DNA of 64,000 nucleotides. Origin: Atherix ibis. Its lineage: Eukaryota > Arthropoda > Insecta > Diptera > Athericidae. Position 1 is the stretch's first letter. Each line of letters begins with the position of its first letter. Made by a program: the position numbers and the translations under genes. Location of the stretch: the NCBI GenBank assembly GCA_958298945.1, contig OY282609.1:11576326-11640325 (forward strand), given 5' to 3'. Shown in pieces: positions 59,498-64,000 of this stretch. The notes under the pieces are model-generated. The model did no database searches. It saw nothing but the letters and a program-made list of their open reading frames with translations, and was not told the DNA's origin.

Positions 59498-60256
59498 TTA
59501 TGAATGGAACTCGACTTTGGTCATATGTGTATGTCCACCACGGGCACGCTTACAGCGGTCGATTCGTTGAGTCCAATTTTCGATGATTCGGCCACATAAT
59601 TCGACGGGAATGGCCGCTATTTCTCGTTCGATGTTGGATCTTAGGTCCTCTAACGTCACCGGCTTATTGGCATAGACCATCAATATAACGTAGTTAACCC
59701 ACAAAAAAAAAGTCTAGGAGCTTTTCTCGATATAACACGTTCACCGAACTTGGACTTCAATAAGTCGATTGTTTCTCCCGCTGTGTGGGATGTGGCACCG
59801 TCTTGTTGAAACCACATATCACTGATGTCCAACCCATGCAATTGATCGAAGATATAACGCTGCAACATGTCTCTGTAGCGTTCACCATTGACTCTAACGT
59901 GGCGGTCATTTTCATCAACGAAGAAAAATGGCCCAATGATGCCACCAGCATGAAAACCGCACCATACAGACACTTCATCCATTTTGTGGATGAAGTAGTG
60001 TTTCATAAAGCACATGAGGGTTTGCAGCACTCCAATAACGCATGTTTTGTTTGTTGATGAAGCCATTCAACTAAAAATGCGCTTCATCACTGAAGATGAT
60101 TTTGCGATGAAAGTCGTCATTTTCGGCAAACTTCTCTGAAGCCCAATCTGAGAACGTGCGTCGCTTCATATGGTCAAGTGGCTTTAGTTCTTGAGTTAAA
60201 TTGATCTTAAGTTACCTCAAGAACTTAAGATCAAGTTCACTCAAAAACTAAAGTAA
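59498..60256 (-). pseudogene. DD41D-type transposase, younger related subfamily
   Basis: Minus-strand order: INLTQELKPLDHMKRRTFSDW (60140-60210), KIIFSDEAHF-stop-LNGFINKQN (first Asp; 60050-60110), and a 128-codon open run with VSVWCGFHAGGIIGPFFF, VNGERYRDMLQRYIFDQL and MWFQQDGATSHTAGETIDLL (second Asp). After a deletion of about 15 codons and a frameshift near 59700 (WPPRSCDLTPLD, third Asp, lost), it reads FFLWVNYVILMVYANKPVTL, ELCGRIIENWTQRIDRCKR and ARGGH. The ends were not placed. It is better preserved than the other seven copies. Confidence 0.75.
60182..60253. repeat. Fold-back, 32-bp arms (3 mismatches), 8-nt loop
   Basis: Arms 60182-60213 and 60222-60253. On the minus strand the 60182-60213 arm encodes INLTQELK of the transposase; the other arm is its inverted copy lying upstream. 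Confidence 0.88.
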
Positions 60257-61786
60257 GAAATCAAAAGTGTCAAGTTGCTATTGAAAAAGCCGAATAAAAA
60301 ATTTCTCCTTCTTTTAAATAGATGACATTCCTGTTTTTATTCTTTATAGAATCTGTTCAAAATTAAAAATAGGAATAAATATTTTCTACTTTTTGTTTTT
60401 CTTTTATGACTGACGAGTTATATTTTTATCTATGAAATTTTATCCACACGATTATCTATAAAATCAATGTAATGCAAGTACTTGTAATATTAATATGCTG
60501 GGAGTTTTTTTTTTGTATAATTCCAGTTTGTAGAAAGTTTTTTGACTCATAAATTTACTTTTTAATTAATGGACAATTATGAGAACACATTGTTTGGAAT
60601 AAGATTAAAATTACTCGTAGGTATACACGTATACAAAAGACTATCAAGACTATCTTGAGTTGTGATGTGCCGTAGTTGATGTTAATAGATTTATTGAATT
60701 TTTAAAGAAAATGCAATGTAGACAATGCATAAACTCTCCGACGTTCACCCAGAACACCCTCACAGGCAACTAATCGACTTTTACGTTTTATAAGAGGTGC
60801 ATATCATCACTCATAAGTTTAACTTATTAAACGTACAGTGTACTCGCTAATTAAATTGTATATGTGCTCCTTTTTTTATATTTTTCTATAACAAAAGATA
60901 AATAACATTTCAGAACTTTTCAATACATCCAAACACTCCTATTGTTTCTAAAAGCTGATTGTACTTAAAATTACTCAAAAATAAACAACAATTTATCTCT
61001 AATTCAAACAACAAAATAAGTATCACATATTATAACGACTACAATCGCTTGTCACTCTTCATATAAAAAAAAACTACGGTCAACATCTGTTTTTCATTAA
61101 TTTTAAGAAAGGATTTAATTTAAGAAAAATAGTTTTAAAAAATTGAACGAGTCTTACAGTAGAACCTCGATAACTGTGTAGAGAACGGTTATTGATTGAA
61201 GTGATTGGCCATATTTGGTGGTAATTTTTTTATGAAATTTTATTGAATTTGAGTTTATCGCATATATAATATTGAGTTGTCAAGAAATTAATTTCGTTTT
61301 TTCCCAACAGGGGAACTATTTGTATTTTTCTTAGATTAAAGAATACCTGGATAGGCCATTACCGCAATTTTGTGTACGAATTATTGCGAAGCGGCGAGAA
61401 ATGGAAATTATTAGATATTTTTGTGTAGATTTTTTTATGTAGACAAGACACCCACTGACATGTAGTTTTCGTAATAGAAATTTATTGAATTGTAAAAGCA
61501 TAATTTATATTCATTTTAATTCACTTATTGGAAACAAAAATACAATTTAAGCACAACGATAAGGAATTTTTATTTTTTGTACAATCTTTTGATACGACAT
61601 AGAATTCTATTTTAGGTTTAATATATTTTCGTAAATATCAATCAAATATAAAGCGAATCAATTTTGTAGACTTTCGGAGAGTTTTAAAACGCGCAATGAA
61701 AGTGGTAACATACCGAAATAATAAGATATTTTTATTATTTTTCAAGTTGTTGTTTTTGGGCTTCGAAAAGTGTTATTTTCATCTCT
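60257..61786. other. AT-rich spacer, nothing recognised
   Basis: The patch 60720-60840 is a little less AT-rich but unreadable. No gene or repeat ends supported. Confidence 0.5.
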
Positions 61787-61984
61787 TTAAAAGTATCGCG
61801 AATTTTGAATTTCCGCGGGTTACGTATATTCGATTTTCGATTATGTTGGTACTCATGTCTCTCACTTATGCCGACAAGTTCGGCCATTTTGAATGTTCAG
61901 TTTATTTTTGACAGCTTCTTTGCTTGCACGTGTTTTGGCTCGTCTTCAATTTTTGTCCATTCCAAAAAATGGATCAAAGAATTT
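61787..61984. repeat. Left arm of a large inverted repeat (partner 62815-62975)
   Basis: Starts TTAAAAGTATCGCGAATTTT and ends at the inverted start codon region. It differs from the partner by scattered substitutions and about 35 bp present only here (around 61836-61880). Confidence 0.88.
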
Positions 61985-62814
61985 GTTTCGGGAACAAGAA
62001 AAAGTCACAGGGGGCCAGATCTGAGGAATACAGTGGCTGTGGCATTATTAGTGTATTGTTTTTGGCCGAAAATTCGCGCACAAGCAACGATGCGTGAGCA
62101 GGGGCGTTATCATGGTGCAAAAGCCAATTTTTGTTCTTCCACAAATCCGGACGTTTCTGGCGGATTGCTTGCGCATAACTTGCAGGTAATATTCCTTATT
62201 GACCGTTCTGCCCTGTGGTAAAAACTCATGATGCACCACGCCCCTGCAATCGAAGATAACTGTAAGCAAAACCTTCACATTCGACCGAACTTGGCGCGCT
62301 TTTTTCGGTCTTGGCTCGTGCGGCAGCTTCCATTAGGATGATTGAGCTTTGGTTTCCACGTCATAAACATAAACTTATGATTCGTCACGAGTTATGACCC
62401 TCTGGAGTAAATTTGGCTCATCGCGAACAGATGTTAATGCGATGCTATTTTTGGTCAAAATTGAGCAATTTTGGTACGAATTTTACGGCGACCCGTCTCA
62501 CGCACAAATCATTGGTAAAAATCGAATGGCACGAGCCAATCGATATGTTTAAGTCCTCAGCAACTTCTCTAACGGTGATTCGACGATTGGCCAATACTAT
62601 TTTCTTCACTTCATCAATGTTTTCGTTTGTTGTTGACGTGCTCGGGCGACCGGCACGCTTTTCGTCGTTCGCATATTCTCGGCCCTCTGAGAACATTTTG
62701 TACCACCGATAAACGTTGCTTCGGTCCAAGGTAGCTTCACCATATGCCACAGTCAACATTCAAAATGCGTCCGCGCAATTAATTTTGTTTTTCACACAAA
62801 ATTTGATACATATT

Positions 62815-62975
62815 CTTTGATCCATTTTTTGGAATGGGCAAAATTCGAAGACGAACCAAAACACGTGCAAGCAAAGCAGCTGTCAAAAATTAAATGAACA
62901 TTCAAAATGGCCGATTCAAAAAATCGAATATACCTAACCCGCGGAAATTCAAAATTCGCGATACTTTTTTAACAA
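62815..62975. repeat. Right arm of a large inverted repeat (partner 61787-61984)
   Basis: This is the genuine 5' end of the mariner: terminal sequence, 5' UTR and the ATG at 62825. The outermost 30 bp (AGTATCGCGAATTTTGAATT and on) lie outside the TTAGGTATATTCG that might be the true terminus, yet are also mirrored. Confidence 0.88.
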
Positions 62976-63145
62976 ACCTTTTATTAACGAAAAAGTAAGT
63001 ATTTATATAAATACTTATATTGTTAATAATATTTAAAATGAAGTTTTAATTTCAGAAAATGAAGTATTTTGCAAAGATTTGCTTTTTATTCAACGAAATG
63101 AGGAATCTAGGAATTAGATTCAACTTTTGAATTAGATACATAAGA

Positions 63146-63603
63146 ATGAGTAAAAATTGGACCTACAGCGAAGACAAGGCATTGTTAAGTGCTTATGCCA
63201 ACAGAAAAGAGGAATATTCGAAAACGAGGAAGAAGGCACACTTTTGGGAAAATATATTAACGGATTTGGAGGCGTTGAATGCTCTGGTATGTAATAATAA
63301 ATATTTAATTTCATTGTCCGCAAGTACAGATAACCATATTACTTTTATTCAAAGGAGACTCCAACAACAGCGCGAAACGTCGAAGTGAAATGGCATACTC
63401 TTTGCCGGGCTTTTAAAAATGCAAAAGACAGAGGTACAGGGACAAGTCCTTCGAAGTTTTTGTACCTGAAGGAAATGGACGATATATTCCACAGTGATCC
63501 AGGAATATCATCACCACATTCAGTGTCCGTGGGACTAGAAAGTTCTTCAACAGCAATACCTCAATCAGCGGATTTCGATGAACACGAAATGTGTCAGAAG
63601 TAA
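63146..63603 (+). CDS. Myb/SANT-like DNA-binding protein of a PIF/Harbinger transposon
   Basis: Exon 1 63146-63286 (MSKNWTYSEDKALLSAYANR..KKAHFWENILTDLEALNAL) ends at donor GTATGT. A 68-bp intron is followed by exon 2 63355-63603 (ETPTTARNVEVKWHTLCRAF, KNAKDRGTGTSPSKFLYLKE, MDDIFHSDPG...). Phase 0; 129 aa. Conserved Trp residues W5, W34 and W60 and the VKW.TL.RAFKNAKD..G.SPSKF.YL.EMDDIF pattern identify the Myb/SANT-like protein that accompanies Harbinger transposases and binds the element's ends. A Lys/Arg-rich coiled-coil-like stretch (63591-63818, KMKRKKRYHANKLELKTKYY...LNKLK) follows in another frame. It probably belonged to the same ORF before a one-base frameshift near 63590, or to a further exon. 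Confidence 0.72.
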
Positions 63604-63828
63604 GAGAAGCTCAAACGGAAAGGAACGGAGAAGAGAAGATGAAACGTAAAAAGAGATATCACGCTAATAAATTAGAATTAAAAACCAAATATTATGCGAA
63701 TAGATTAAATTTAAGAAATAAGAAAATTAAATTGTTAGAAAAATATATATGCAAAAAAGAAAATGATCGCGGTGACACTCGTTCTACTCTTGTGAACATA
63801 TTAAATAAGTTGAAGTAAGATATAATTT

Positions 63829-64000
63829 GAGAACCATCAATAGCCCCAACAACACCTGGTACACCTTTCATAGCTGCAAATTGCACCTGGTTTTTTTGCA
63901 TTTCGGATGCTGGTGGCCATTTTATGTACTTGGCACTCACTTCAACAAACCATGGTATAAAATTCGATGCCACTTGGCACTCACTTACGACACGGTATAA
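63829..64000 (-). pseudogene. PIF/Harbinger (HARBI1-like) DDE transposase, truncated
   Basis: The frame is open from the right window edge: YRVVSECQVASNFIPWFVEV, SAKYIKWPPASEMQKNQVQF, AAMKGVPGVVGAIDGSQ. VVGAIDGS is the motif with the first catalytic Asp of Harbinger DDE transposases. Immediately after DGSQ the sequence becomes the antisense of the Myb gene's end, so the rest of the catalytic domain (second Asp, Glu) is deleted. The N-terminal part lies beyond the window. With the convergent Myb/SANT gene it makes an internally deleted two-gene Harbinger element. Confidence 0.72.

Larger units (their letters stand above)
61787..62975 (-). mobile_element. Mariner whose 3' end is replaced by an inverted copy of its 5' end
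   Basis: Transposase on the minus strand from ATG at 62825 (MDQRICIKFCVKNKINCADAF, then TGA). It continues MLTVAYGEATLDRSNVYRWY, GRPSTSTTNENIDEVKKI and ITVREVAEDLNISIGSCHSI. MKVLLTVIFDCRGVVHHEFL and LPQGRTVNKEYYLQVM follow, and then SSDLAPCDFFLFPK (third Asp) at about 61990-62030. Directly after FPK comes an inverted copy of the element's own first 160-200 bp, including GCGAATTTTGAATTTCCGCGGG, GGCCATTTTGAATGTTCA, CTTTGCTTGCACGTGTTTTGG and the start codon context CCAAAAAATGGATCAAAGAA. The normal 3' end is absent. Stops and frameshifts make it non-coding. Confidence 0.8.

Noticed and set aside
59785..60057. 90-codon plus-strand frame
   Set aside because: Antisense of the DD41D transposase open run at 59680-60066.
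61805..62221. 138-codon plus-strand frame
   Set aside because: Antisense of the mariner transposase at 61787-62975.

Overview
This is an AT-rich nuclear window from an insect, most likely a fly (Diptera). The evidence is eukaryotic split genes with GT-AG introns, a recognisable dimmed (dimm) bHLH gene, and dense decayed mariner, Tc1-like, jockey-like and PIF/Harbinger elements. No bacterial or viral genes, CRISPR arrays or rRNA genes were seen.

Host genes are few. The left edge holds a tandem pair of secreted M14 zinc carboxypeptidase genes on the minus strand. The downstream copy is cut by the window edge (exons 1-2 at 273-432 and 64-202). The upstream copy is complete, with five exons spliced by hand to 353 aa (1071-2418). 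At 9959-11177, also on the minus strand, is a three-exon homologue of dimm, the bHLH master regulator of peptidergic neuroendocrine cells (216 aa as spliced). A possible signal-peptide exon with a consensus splice donor lies at 25051-25115 (+), and an unexplained 75-codon ORF at 28043-28270 (-).

Almost everything else recognisable is transposon wreckage. Jockey-type non-LTR retrotransposon pieces, all truncated at the 5' end, lie at 2862-3960, 16160-17150, 29028-30660, 35325-36990, 43380-43976 and 54793-56830. A second type of reverse transcriptase fragment is at 50350-50960. At least eight copies of an IS630-Tc1-mariner element with DD41D-type spacing occur at 5925-6390, 13878-14712, 17579-18545, 39590-40200, 40900-41390, 46149-47950, 58513-59326 and 59498-60256. 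Mariners (DD34D) are at 8410-9304, 22809-23200, 51020-51783, 52740-53760, 55245-56480, 56840-57223, 58840-59215 and 61787-62975. A Tc1 remnant is at 27120-27842 and a tRNA-derived SINE at about 31735-31965. At the right edge are the Myb/SANT gene and a truncated DDE transposase of a PIF/Harbinger element (63146-64000).

Two mariner insertions are nested in older elements. One has an exact TA duplication and a readable empty site.

The most unusual signal is a recurring mutational pattern. Short to medium inverted duplications (17 to about 170 bp arms, mostly with loops of 0-15 nt) interrupt the decayed transposon ORFs. In several cases one arm is still readable as the ancestral coding sequence, so the other arm is an inserted, inverted local copy. 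This fits snap-back template switching, or an assembly/read artefact that needs excluding. All exon structures here are hand-spliced from sequence, and no database search was run.
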